Source of the DNA: Galbula dea
Lineage: Eukaryota; Chordata; Aves; Piciformes; Galbulidae
Reading direction: 5' to 3'
NCBI GenBank assembly: GCA_013399015.1
Contig: VWZX01006105.1
Location: forward strand, 2,542,001 to 2,606,000
DNA: 64,000 nucleotides
This document shows, in pieces, positions 46,661-57,965 of this stretch. Below the pieces are notes generated by a model. The model was given only the letters and a program-made list of their open reading frames with translations. It ran no database searches and was not told the DNA's origin. The first letter of the stretch is position 1; the number at the start of each line of letters is the position of its first letter. Position numbers and translations under genes: made by a program.

Positions 46661-47765
46661 AATAAAGTCTATTACCCATGGATTTCTTTGTTTACTTGTT
46701 TTCCCTTATCAATATACCAAAACCTTTAACTTAGAATTTATATACTTTGCTGAACACACCTCCTTTTCCATTCATAAAATACTGTGATTTCTTATTGCTG
46801 CTTTTGGTTAATGAAATTTTATCCAATGTCATCCTGTCCCTTGATTATGGAATTTTATCTGTTAAGACATTCAGTGAAGTCTAAAGAACTGCAAATTCTA
46901 TTTCATATTTTTTTCTATCTTCTTTGGCTGCATTTTCTCAAGCTTTAAGAAATTTTCCCTTTACCAGCAGTAAGCACATATTAACTGCTGATTAGGATGT
47001 GTCTTTGCCCATTTTAAACAGAAGTAGGTCAAGATCACTGGTTCCTAGGCAACATTGAACTGACCTGTCAAGCTATTAATGTACCTTGACCTCTCATAAT
47101 GAAATCTTAAGGAGATATCTGATGGCAGAACTAGCCAACTTAGGCACATATTGGTTCCCAATCAATATGGAAAAACCATGTAGCATTAAATCAAACTTGT
47201 TCCAAACTTAACTTTTTCTTTACATAAGGACAATTCCAGGGCAGAGGAAACTAATGTATTACAACAGGGAAGTAAATTCTTTGCATTTACTTTTTTTTTT
47301 TTCTTAGAAATATGTGAACCATATTCTGTAATGAATTTTTAGGATCAATATTTAATCCTATAAACAAAACTTCATAAAGAGTGTTCTTCTTACAAGGTCA
47401 AAAGTTCCAGCTTTAACTGAAGTAAAATGTGACTCTTCTTAAAGTATAATATTGATGATTTAAAGTGTATAGTCTTAAGGTAACTTTATCATGGATTACC
47501 TGATAGGTCCTGGAAAAATATTAAGGTTATTAAAATGTATTCAGATTAGAATGCATTCAGGTTTACATTATGCTATATCAAATAGGTGTCTTTAAATGTA
47601 TACCTATATATATTACAACATATATATAGCTGGCTATGGTGTATAACACCTCCAAAACCTTCCTAGCTCTGAGCAACTGATGCAACCCCTCTGTGCTTCC
47701 TTTCCTCTGCTGTAATTATTTCTTTTGCTATTGTTTGAGTCGCTGAGCCCAGAGAGTTTTAAATT
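46661..47765. other. Unique AT-rich sequence, no gene seen
   Basis: About 1.1 kb. A T11 run at 47,291-47,301 is the only low-complexity feature noted. Confidence 0.5.
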
Positions 47766-48668
47766 AAGTTAAATCCAGTTGGTGGCCAGGCACAAGTGTT
47801 GTTCCACAGGGTTCAGTTTTATAATGTCTTTACTGATGATCTGGAGGAGGGGATTGAGTACACCCTCAGTAAATTTGCAGGCAACACAAAGTTGGGCAGG
47901 AGCTTTGATCTGCTTGTGGGTAGGAATCTTCTACAGAGGGATATGGATGGGATGGGTTGATAGTCCAAGGCCAATGGTATGAGGATCAACAAGGCCAAGC
48001 ATCAGGTCCTATGCTTGGGTCACAACAATCCCATAAAATGTTACAGGCTTGAAGAAGAGTAGATGGAAAACTGCCAGGCAGAAAAGGACCTGAGGATATT
48101 GGTCAACAGCCAAATGAATATGAGACAGCAGTGTCCCCAGGTGGCCAAGAAAGCCAACAGCATCCTTGCCTATGTCAGCAAAAATGTTCTCAGCAGGACT
48201 AGGGAAGTGAGTGCTCCCATATACTCAGCACTGGTGAGGCCACACCTTGAATACTGTGTATTCCTAACTACATGAAAAACACTGAACTGCTGAAGCACAT
48301 CCGAAGAAAGGCAATGAAGTTGGTGAGGAGTCTAGATCACAAGTCTTATAAGAAGTGTCTGAGGGAACTGGGGCTGTTCAACCTAGAGAAAAGGAGATTG
48401 AGGAAAGAGTTTATTGCTCTTTATAAATACCTGAAAGGAGCTTGTAGCAAGGTTAAGTGTCTGCCTCTTTTCCCAAGTAACAAGCAATAGGATGAAAGGA
48501 AATGGCCTCAAGTTGCCATGGGGAAGTTTAGATTGGATATTAGAAAAATTTCTTCATTGGAAGGGTAGTAAAGCACTAGAACAGGCTGCCCAGGGAAGTC
48601 TTTGAGTCATCAGCTCTGAAGGTATTTAAAAGACAGGGAGATGTAGTGGGTCAAGAGTTGGACTTGAT
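47766..48668 (+). mobile_element. CR1 LINE ORF2 to 3' UTR, 5' part of a split copy
   Basis: The longest CR1 copy here, split by a later insertion; its last 49 bases are at 49,094-49,142. It starts inside the RT domain, with the S-G-V-P-Q-G-S-V-type region near 47,780-47,815, then V-F-T-D-D-L-E-E-G-I-E and S-K-F-A-G-N-T-K-L-G. The last block is the F-A-D-D catalytic box with both Asp positions replaced (codons 47,880-47,885 read Gly-Asn), so the copy could not code for active RT. Later parts read EKDLRILVNSQMN, VSAPIYSALVRPHLEYCV (48,063-48,275) and KAMKLVRSLDHKSYKK, LFNLEKRRLRKEFIALYKYL (48,272-48,490), in different frames. Confidence 0.94.
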
Positions 48669-49093
48669 CATGGAATCACAGAATTATAGAACAGTTACAG
48701 TAGGAAGAAACCTTTAGAGGTCATCTAGTCCAACCTGCCTGTAGTAAGCAGGGACACCTATAACTAGATGAGGCTGCTCAGAGCCTTGTCCAACCTGACC
48801 TTGAATGTTTCCAAGGATGGGACATTTACTACCTCTCTGGGCAACCTGTTCCAGTGCTTCACCACCTTCATTGTGAAATTTTCCTCCTTATGTCCAGTCT
48901 AAATCTCCCTTCCTTTAGTTTAAAGCCATTACCCCTTGTCCTATGACAACAGGCCTTGATAAAAAGACTGTCTCCAAATTTCTTATAGGCTCCCTTAGGT
49001 ACTGATAGGCCACAAAAAGGTCTCTCCACAGCCTTCTCTTCTCCAGGCTGAACAATCCCTACTCTCTCAGCTGCTCCTCACAGGAGAGGAGAA
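48669..49093 (-). mobile_element. CR1 LINE inserted into another CR1
   Basis: A minus-strand CR1 3' end nested in a plus-strand copy. Its tail is at 48,671-48,690 (plus strand TGGAATCACAGAATTATAGA). The 3' UTR has 'gtcatctagtccaacctgcc' and the coding remnant has plus-strand 'cttctcttctccaggctgaa' (LFSLEK region). It is truncated at 'cacaggagagga'. The plus-strand host CR1 breaks at '...gttggacttgat' (48,668) and resumes at 'tgatcttagaggtc' (49,094). No target-site duplication longer than about four bases is evident, as is usual for CR1. Confidence 0.92.
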
Positions 49094-49142
49094 TGATCTT
49101 AGAGGTCTTTTCCAACCTTAACGATTCTATTATTCTTTGATT
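49094..49142 (+). mobile_element. CR1 LINE 3' tail, remainder of the split host copy
   Basis: 'gatcttagaggtcttttcc' followed by 'aaccttaacgattctattat' is the last 49 bases of a plus-strand CR1. It fits exactly as the continuation of the copy that ends at 48,668. Confidence 0.88.
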
Positions 49143-49245
49143 AAGATGGAAGGCTCTTCAGGGCAGAGTCTGTCTCTTGTGTTCATGTGGTCCCAAGCAT
49201 AATAGACCCTGATTTCCTGTGCCTCTAGGTTCTGTGACAATCGAT
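49143..49245 (+). repeat. Possible ancient amniote dispersed repeat
   Basis: The blocks 'ggctcttcagggcagagtct', 'gtctcttgtgttcatg', 'cctgatttcctgtgcctcta' and 'ggttctgtgacaat' follow the order of an old repeat common in turtles, crocodilians and birds (a 'gctcttcggggcagggactg ... tcctgatctgtg ... cctaggcgctac' type). The copy is decayed; identification is from memory of the pattern only. Confidence 0.4.
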
Positions 49246-52200
49246 TCACTAGGTTTACAATAGAGATGATTTCGAGCTACATAAAATGCATTTTGTTTTA
49301 ATTATTCTTTTACTGAAGTCATCATCAGAACAGCTTATTTCTTTCCAGCTCTCTCCTATGTGACAAAGTTTGGGATAGTTAGATGCCAAGATTCAAAAAA
49401 AACCTAAGATCTGACAGTTACAATAGACTAATTGCAGGGATACAATATATTAGAAGCGTTCTAAGCCAAGTCTTGTTTATTTTACAAAAGAACCTCACAA
49501 CATTTTTAAGGGGAGATATTAGACTTTCCTTATAGGAGCAAGTTATTGCCAAATATTTGTGTATACATCCTGCTTTTTAAATCCCACTTAGCAATTAGGA
49601 TGCCTTTTCAATACAACGTGTAAATTTGAAGTCCAAAGGATTACTGTATTTTCCAGTTTATTAGTTGTTGTTCTCTTTTAGTTTAAGATATCCAACATAA
49701 TGACTTTTTAAAAAAATCTGGAGCCCTGATTTATGACTTAAGAATAACACTTGCAAATCTAAAATAATTCTCAGCTAAAGTGCTTTCTTTTAATGGTGTA
49801 ATAATGTGTTCCCTTAGACTGGTACATATGTCTTCTCACATTGGTTCTGAAGCTTAATAAAGTCCTACTTTGTTACATTGTTGGGTACATTTTCCCCTAG
49901 GCATAATAAAAAATATAAAGAAATTAATCTTGCTGATAGTTACTTAGGCATATGAATATATGCATCAACAACAACAGAATGCTTGCCAGGGCAAGGACTG
50001 ATTAGCATATGATTGTTCCAGTGTTCACTCAAGAGAGTTACACTGCAAGTTGGTGAGACAAGAAATTTCTAGCTGTTCAATTGTAAATGACAAAAAAAAT
50101 TTTCCTCCCTGCCACCTTCCCCCCAAAATCTGACTGTGTCACTTTGACCAACTATAAAGTTAAGAAAAGATTTTGGGCCAGATTTTGTCATTAACTGACT
50201 TTGAATTCTGACAAGCTTTACTCCGAGTCCAGTCAGAGATAACACAGAATTTTAACAGCAGTTCCAGACACCTGACTGACAGAGACATTTGTGATGTTTC
50301 TGATTTCAGAGGGTGAAAGGAAAGATATTACTGTAAATGACACCAGCTGTCTCTCTTTCTTCTTGTTGAATATTATTAAAGGAAGCATAAATATTTCTTT
50401 TAATATTAGTTACCCAGCTACGCAATTGTTGTAATTTCCTTTAGGCAATGATAAGAAAAAGACAGAGTAGATGAGTCTGGGCAACAATCTCCCTTCTTAA
50501 ATATGATTCTCCCCATTGTTAACCTGTGTTTACAGTATAGGTGAAGAAACACACAGTTGTAAAGTCTGAATTACTTTACCAGTCCTACAGGAGGCTCACC
50601 ATTCAAGTGGTTTGCACAATTTCAAGGACATTATTATAGCTAATCACATTATTACAAAAATATCTTCAACACTAATCATTTCTGGTTTGTGCTTTTTTTT
50701 AAGAGGTACACTACTCCTGCAACATCTGCACACACAATAATGTATTTAGAAAGTGGTCATGAATTTTAAGCAAGGCTTGATTAAAGCTGCTGGAATAATA
50801 GAAGCCTCCATATAAAATTTCAGCCTAAATCCTAGCTTATAAAGTCATTCTGTGGCAATGTAATAGCTGACACTATGGGGAATGCCACAGTTAGAGGTCA
50901 ATCAGCAGCAGCCTGCAGCATTTGTACAGATCTCCCAATCACTCAAAGAGACAAGATAAAACACAACAAAAACCCCCCAAACAATGGAATGTTTTAAGGG
51001 AAGATAATGCAACATCCATACTTTACAAATGAGGTCTTGCTTAAGGATCCAGAAGAATGATATATACCAACCTGATAGAAATCCTGCAGGTGATGCAGTA
51101 TGCTTCCAGCACAACTGAGAACAAGAACTGTTGTAATAAATCTCTTTGGACTAAAAATTTCAGTTTTAAGATCTAGGCCTCTGTGAAAGTTTGGAATGAG
51201 TGGAAGGGGTGAAAAAGCAGCACGATTTGTTCTGTGAAGAAAAGGTACGTTTCTAAGAGAATGACAAAAGACTTTCTGTAAGATGTGGCACGGATGTGCC
51301 AAGTGAATCCACCCAGCCTCAAAACAGTATGTGTGTAATTAGTATGAGAATGTATATTTCTTAATACTCTCTGGCTCAAAGTCATTTATGAAAAGTGCAA
51401 TACTACAGAACAGTATCAGCAAATAAAGTGCTTTTTGCTCCCCTGCCTTCTTCCTCTTTCTTTTGATGCTTGTGCTCTTTGACTACTCTAAGCACTAGGC
51501 ATCTGCAAATTATGGGCCTTGTCCAAACCCAGATTAGGTCATTAAAATCTTTAACATTGACCTCAGCCATCTCTGAATAGGTACTGTAAATGCAGCTATG
51601 ACATGGTCCTTTTTGATTAATAAACTTGACACATTTTCTTACTTACCAGGAACATCTTTGATTGGTAGGTAAGATTCTCTCTCTCCTTCTTTTTCTTCCT
51701 TTTTGACTGTATTAGTACATAGAGTCCTGCACTTTCCCATATGTACTGCATAGTTTAATTTTGTCTTATTATCAAATTCCTAATTAACATCTAAGTCTGT
51801 GCTGAATTAACTGGTGCATTTTATTAACTATGTTTTTTCAAAGTTACCTAATAGATTAACAGTAAAAAAAGAGTAACTGCTCTTAATAGTTAAACTCAGC
51901 CACAGCCTCTGTGAGGTCAATTTTATCCTCTATTTTTCCCCCCTATTTTTAGCCTATACCCCTTTGCACCTTTACTGACCAAATGATATTATTCTAGACT
52001 ACCATCAGACTTCGAGATTTCAACAAGCACTTTCCTTTAAGAGCTTTCTCTTGTGACTGCTGCACCTTTCCTATACAGCTTGTAATCTTTCATATTGAAA
52101 CAGAAGGTTGGTGATCGTTTTGGTTAACAAAAGCACAAATTACAAATCAGTTCTCCTTTTGACAGTGTACTTGGAGTGTGAGATGCATGCATTCAGAGAA

Positions 52201-54836
52201 GGCTCTGTACAAGTCCCTGCTTCATCCTTATTTGGAAATACTTCCCTGTATAAATTTACAATCAAACTAGGGAATGTGTCTATTCAAAATAATACTCTGT
52301 AGTAGAGGACTCTACAAGAGTAGCGTCTCTGTCCATTATAAATTACTCATCTCCACTGATTGCAGTGTAGCTATGACAAGCTAGAGCAGCAGAGAATTTC
52401 AGTCATGGGTCAGGTTTCCACACCAGGTTCTGGAGTTCTTGTGATTGTGGTATGGCAGCTTTCACCGTACTATGTATGAAGACTAACAGTCAAAGAAATA
52501 TAAACCAGGATTGTTTTGCAACAGTCTTAGAATACCACTAGGAAAAGGCAAAATTGTGCCATTAAAATATACTGACATCATTACTACCAACAACTGAATT
52601 CCAGCTATATAATTCTATGTTTTTGAAGAATTTTCATTTGCATAATTTATTACCTACTAGAAATGCCACTAACTGCCAAGTGTTGTCCTTTTTGTGCTTG
52701 TCTTTCTACAGTCATTTGCACTATAGAAAAGAAGGCTAAGAAAATTCATGTGAATAAGGGCATTATTCATCAGATTCTCAACTGATGTTAAGAATCTGGA
52801 TTCTTAAGTTCTCTAAATGTTGGGTATAAACTGACTGGTGTAAATGTTGAAAAGCAGAAGAGTAGAATCTAAATTAATTTTCTTATTTTCTAACTTAATA
52901 TTCTGATCCTTCCAAAAAGTATTTTCCTTCTGAAATAGACACAAGATATATAACATTTGTTGGCTTCATTTACAATATAAAAATTGCTTTGAAATTGGAG
53001 CTTTTTTTGGAACTATTTGAATCTAAAAATATTCAAGCACATATGTCTTCAGATGCAGATTTACCGGACATAGGAGAAAACGAGTTGCAGACGACAGGGT
53101 ATTTATCTTTTCTAGAAAGACTAGCTGCTTCAAACTATGTTGCTGTGTGTTGCTTTTCCATCTATACTATTTTGATTGGCCACTAGGCAGGCAAAAATAT
53201 AAAGGAGTTGACGCAATTACACACTCACATGATTCGCTGAATCAGAAACTTCAGTAACAAACTAAGTAAAGTAAGCTTGCAGAAATGTGGAAAGCCAGAA
53301 ATCAATGAACCTTGTGTATGGGACATGAATGTTTTTGTAGTTAATATAATAGTACCTTGCAATAAAACACTGGGCTGTGCTATTTTTTTTTTTTTACCAT
53401 CATGTGCTGCCACCTTCCAGACCTTATGTTTATCCTAACCAGTTGGATACCTCTGAAGCTGATGAATGCAGTCTTAGTTTTCAAATCAAGGGCTGCTTCC
53501 TTTTGCAGGTGCACTGACAAGCCTGAGAAATCTCAGAGGATGCACAAAAAGGAATTTTGCAGGTTACTGCTCTTTGAAAAGGCACACCATAGAGAATTTC
53601 CTGCTTAAAAGGCCAGTAACAAGTCAGAAACTGAGTCAGATTCTCTGAGTGCAGTTGCACTATGTTTATATACTGATTATATAGTCTAATTTCACATAGC
53701 TTTTATTTGAATTGGGGAAGACAGAGTCTTTAAGGTGGAAAACTGTGTTTGTGGAGATCATTTTTCATCTTACTATGATTTTTTTCCGTTTGTCTTCTTC
53801 CTCTCTAAAGGAAGAGTATAAAACCTGACAATTAGCAGAGAAAGGGACAGTAACATTTCAAATAAGTACAGCCCAATATTTACAGACACTGCTTTACCTT
53901 CTGAGAATGCCTCATGACATCTGTGAAGTAAAACTCATCACCATTCACTTTTCATGGCCTTTACAATTTACATTTTCTGAGAAGGAGGAGGAAAAAAAAA
54001 TGGGAAGTTTCCCTAATGTGCTGAATTCTGATGAGATGGCAGTTATGTCCACCATCAGGAGCTTTCTCATAAATGTTGTCTTCAAGACTAAACTCCTGGT
54101 CTGTTCTTCCTCACTTGTGGGTTGGAATCCTGAACTATCTAGGAACATCCTTGTCAAATCCTCTTCTTGAGCTAGAAAAGATTTTGTTTCTAGTAGCTTT
54201 GAAATGTATAAAAGTTTACAAAACTATACTATAAAATAATTTCAAACTAAAAGAAGTGTCCATAAGTTTATATGCTTAGAAAAACCACAGCATTCCACTT
54301 AATGTCTTTTAAAGTAACTTGCATTCAGTGTATGGTATTCAAATAATTGGTGATATTCCTCTCTGTGGCTTAAGTTATGCAACCATAAAAAACTTCATCT
54401 ATTTTTATTTACTTAGGGCAAGTTTAATGTACTGTTTAAGGCTTGCACTGTCTGGATCAAACAATTCATGCTAAGGGGATCTTAAATAAGAAACATGGTC
54501 GGGCTTGGCCAAAGTACTTAATCATTAAGCTAAGCCCCTGCAATTCACTGGGTCAGAAGAAAAGTGGCTTTATCTGTCATTTGCTGCTTAGGTCACTTGA
54601 AGTCTTCAAGCCCAGTCCTTGCTGCCAGGATTAGTTTTATGTTTTGCCACTTGATTAGATAAGGTAAAATACAGAGGCAATGTGAGGTCCAGGGGCTGTA
54701 CTCTGAGGTAGTGCATACACTAGACCCCCTTTCTGAGCACAAATGCCTTTACATTTTGATCTTTTCTACATCTGTATTCATTTTTCTTTTAAAAATTTCT
54801 TCATCAAGATTAGGAGTACCTTGATTTCCTTCTATA
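49246..54836. other. Unique AT-rich sequence, no gene seen
   Basis: About 5.6 kb with no supported gene. Frames of up to 102 codons occur on both strands but overlap one another and match nothing I know. A T12 run lies near 53,384-53,395. Confidence 0.5.
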
Positions 54837-55095
54837 TGCTGGTTTTGGCTGGAATAAAGTTAATTTTCTTCATAGTAGCTAGTGTGGGTCTACATTTTGG
54901 ATTTGTGCTGAAAACAGTCTTGATAACACAGGGCTGCTTGAGATATTGCCCAGCATTACTTATACAGAGTCTAGATATTTTCTGCTTCTCACACCACTAC
55001 ATGAGTGAGTTGTCTGAGGATAAAAAAGAAGCTGGGAGGGGGTATAGGTGGGGCAGCTGACACCAGCTGACATAAGAGATATTCTGTACCATATT
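54837..55095 (+). mobile_element. ERVL-type LTR, 5' fragment
   Basis: Begins TGCTGGTTTTGGCTGGAATA and follows the LTR order 'gttaattttcttcatagtag', 'ttttggatttgtgctgaaaa', 'ttgataacacagggctgc', 'tctgcttctcacaccact', 'agaagctgggaggggg', 'ggcagctgacaccagctgac' and 'gagatattctgtaccatat'. The match stops where a full LTR would continue with its promoter, and a minus-strand CR1 tail starts two bases later. It is better preserved than the copy at 3157-3355, which it resembles block for block. Confidence 0.85.
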
Positions 55096-55096
55096 A

Positions 55097-55246
55097 GAGA
55101 ATCACAGAATGTCAGGGGTAGGAAGGGACCTTGAAAGATCATCTAGTCCAAACCCCCCTGCCAGAGCAGGACTCTTCCCTGACTGGGAATTGAACCTGGG
55201 CTCCAGCAGCGAGAACACCAAACCCTAACCACTAGACCATGGGAAT
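55097..55246 (-). mobile_element. tRNA-Glu-like head joined to CR1 tail (SINE-like chimera)
   Basis: Read on the minus strand, a tRNA-Glu-like sequence (55,244 down to 55,176) runs directly into about 78 bases of CR1 3' UTR: 'tcctgctctggcagggggg', 'ttggactagatgatcttt' and tail CATTCTGTGATTCT. A tRNA-derived head with a LINE-derived tail is the layout of a SINE mobilised by CR1 machinery, as described for passerine SINEs with other tRNA heads. Against this, 'agcaggactct' (55,165-55,175) and 'agcaggatct' (55,252-55,261) flank the tRNA part and could be a target-site duplication of a tRNA retropseudogene that landed in an older CR1 tail. I cannot decide between these from one copy. Confidence 0.6.
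55176..55244 (-). pseudogene. tRNA-Glu(CTC)-like pseudogene
   Basis: On the minus strand: the internal promoter A box TGGTCTAGTGG (55,239-55,229) is intact, and the B box GGTTCAATTCC (55,196-55,186) differs from GGTTCGATTCC by one CpG-type change. The anticodon loop TTCTCGC puts CTC (Glu) at 55,213-55,211. The 3' acceptor strand TCAGGGA is present, but the 5' acceptor strand is shortened (TTCCCA instead of seven matching bases), and the anticodon stem pairs mostly by G-U. Length is about 69 bases against 72. The broken acceptor stem argues against a working tRNA, while the boxes suggest that it could still have been transcribed by RNA polymerase III. Confidence 0.8.
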
Positions 55247-57018
55247 TGCTACAGCAGGATCTACAGGAACCAGGGGCCGACAAGCTCTACAGAAGCAATG
55301 CAAATGCAGCAATGACCTAATCTGAGCTGACTTTAATAAAAAAATAAGCATTTATTTCCCTTCTGGCATAAAAATAGACCTAAAGATGTCAGCAAGATGC
55401 CTCTCAGATGCTCAGATATTACACCTTGGCTTAGTGATTTGCAGAACAGAGTTCTCAGCAGAGAATGGTTGAGTTTGAACAGCCACAGTTTCGATGAACT
55501 GTTTGATGTGCCTAGTGAGTTTGAGAAAATCAACATTTTGTCATGGTTTTGCATAGTGGACAAAAAGACAACCTTGTTTAACTGAATTTTTAAGAGTATA
55601 TGATAGCTTGTTTTGCCTTGGGTTGGACAGGAGTTGTGGTTCAAAACTTTCCCAGCAGAATTCAGCACTAAAACTGCTCAATATTCTCCAACTTACCTGA
55701 CATTCACTGATGACAGAAAATGCCTGTTTCCTTCTAGCGCTATGATCCAATACTTCTGATACAGTCACTGTAATCTCCATCACTTGCTCATATCTGAAGT
55801 TGGCAAACCAGTAACAGGCCAATTCAGAATAGCAGGATGAGCTCAAGCCTGCTGTTCATCTCTGAAGCTACTGTGGTTCAGGGAGAGTATACTGATATCT
55901 GTGAGACCAGAGGAAGCCTTTTCCAACCTCAGCTGACCTAGTGCCCTTCACTACATAATATCCCTCCATAGTACCCATACTGGAATAATGTTTTTTAGAG
56001 AGAAATTACCATTGCAAAATCGCTGGCAATTCAGAGACCTTTAAGTGGAATATCAACTCACTCAAGGCTGAATGTCAGTCATTGGATCATTGCTATCTTC
56101 CCAGCACACACAGAGCACTATCAGATACATTGTTCAGTGTCTTTTATTGGAACAGTGTGTCTTCCTTGGGGAAGATCATTTATTACTTTGATTCATTTTT
56201 ATAAAATTGTATTTACTTAATGTGAACCACTAAAGAGATCTATAACTCAGATGATATTAAATAATAGGAATTAGAGTCCAAAAGATTAATTCTAGTAAAA
56301 TTCTGTACTGAAAAGTAACACTTGACTCTCAGAAATCATATTTGAGCTATTCGTTTCAGGGAGTAGATTGTGGAATGATGTATGTTCCTCATGCTTAAAA
56401 CAAAAAAGCAAAGTTTTCTAAACTTCCTCTGCAAGTTTAAAAAGATTTTATTCAAGAAAAAGTAAAAAATGAAGCATAATGAAAGGATTATCTTTTCAAC
56501 AGTTACTAAAGACTGGTTCAATTTGCTGTCAACTTCATTAGAAGTCATGAGTCAGATTGCCCCATCTGGTTTGCATCTCTTTTATGACATAAACCATCTG
56601 CAAACCTGGCTAAACTGGTACTATTCTGTGAATTATTATTGATTAATTCAACCAGTGATACCAAAAATTCCTTTAGGGAAAAACAGAACTATTTCCTCCT
56701 CACTGATTAGTAAAAGAAATATGTTTAGCTGTTCAACCCTTCATGAATTAAAACAAATTACCTCCTCGTGTTTCTATAACCTGAATTTACCCCATTCCCC
56801 AGACACTTTTAAAAAGAAAATAAATATCTCATGAATTCCAGCTGCTTTCATAGTGTCCTAATGAATGCAATGATGCTATCATTATATTTGATTGTTAATT
56901 ATTTTCTTCTCTTATATTTAAGACTCTTTTTTCTTTTTTGCAATTGAGTAAAAGTAGAATATATTTTATCTTATATTTACATTATTAATATCTTATTATT
57001 TTGCATCCTTCCATTACA
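55247..57018. other. Unique AT-rich sequence, no gene seen
   Basis: About 1.8 kb. The first 80 bases may include weak CR1 similarity ('ggatctacaggaaccagggg') but too little to call. A 111-codon minus-strand frame (55,668-55,333) is not recognised. Confidence 0.45.
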
Positions 57019-57965
57019 GACTTTCATGAGGAGAATGCTGGTATTATCACAATTAAAATGAAATGTTCAAGCAGAGCTGTCTCCTTGCAGACCTTTGAGT
57101 GGAGCTGTCTAGAGCTAGTTGTTTAATTGAACTAATGAATTCAGCCTTCAGTACACCATGCAAATATTCTTTTACTTTAGCAGCCCTATTAAAGGCTTTC
57201 TATTAAAAGTCACATTAAAATGGGAAATTTATTTGTCTGGGTATGAAGTGTGTATGTTGATTTCTGCAGTTATGTGTCTGACTATTCCATTTTGCAATAT
57301 TTTCAGAAGCATGCACAAAACATCGAAATTTACAAGGATTTCTACTCTGTGGCTAGAGAAACTAATGTTCTTGCAGGTAAAATAATCTATTTATGCTTTT
57401 TCTAAATTTTACTGTGATTTTTGTCTTTTTCACATACTGATGTTGCACTAAACACCACCTTGCTGGTAAGATTCACAGAATAGCCAAAGGCTGAGAGCCA
57501 GATTCAGCTGCTATTAAAGCTGACATGATTTGGATTGAGTCTGAAACAAAAGGCATTTCTTTAGAGTTCAATATGACTACTTCTTTTTTCTTTTTTAGTC
57601 AGCCTTTCCTTTAAGGTACAATTCAACTATACACTGAAGTCGACCAAGAGACAGACATTATCTTCAGCTGAATCGATTGGGCCCCCAAGGACACACTGAG
57701 CATGTTTACACTATGGGCAGAGTAGCTGCATATTCTTTTCATTGAAGAAATAGAAGACTTCAACCTTCAGAAGAGGCAGTTAAGATTGATATTTAGTGCT
57801 ACAACATCAAAACAGAACAAAGAAAAACATTTTGTAAAAATTATAGAGAAATATCCTGTCTTTCTTTAAAATCAGCTGATTTCATACAGTTGTGTTCACT
57901 AGGAAACTTAGCTCTTTTAGTGATCTGAAATACAATTTTCTGTGAATAAAGTTGGAATCTAGTTG
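57019..57965 (+). other. Weak exon-like signals, unproven
   Basis: Acceptor-like 'ccttccattacag' precedes 57,021. A donor-like CAGGTAAAAT lies at 57,374-57,383, and a long pyrimidine stretch with TTTTTTAG ends at 57,599. An AATAAA lies at 57,946-57,951, followed by T-rich sequence. Together they could outline two exons of a non-coding transcript. Each signal is common by chance in AT-rich DNA; no conserved protein frame supports them. Confidence 0.15.

Noticed and set aside
50505..50590. MIR-like SINE core ('acagtataggtgaagaaaca' region)
   Set aside because: The resemblance is limited to a few short words, too weak to call without an alignment.
55176..55244. Functional tRNA-Glu gene
   Set aside because: The 5' acceptor strand is shortened and does not pair properly with the 3' strand, the anticodon stem is mostly G-U, and the copy is fused to a CR1 tail.
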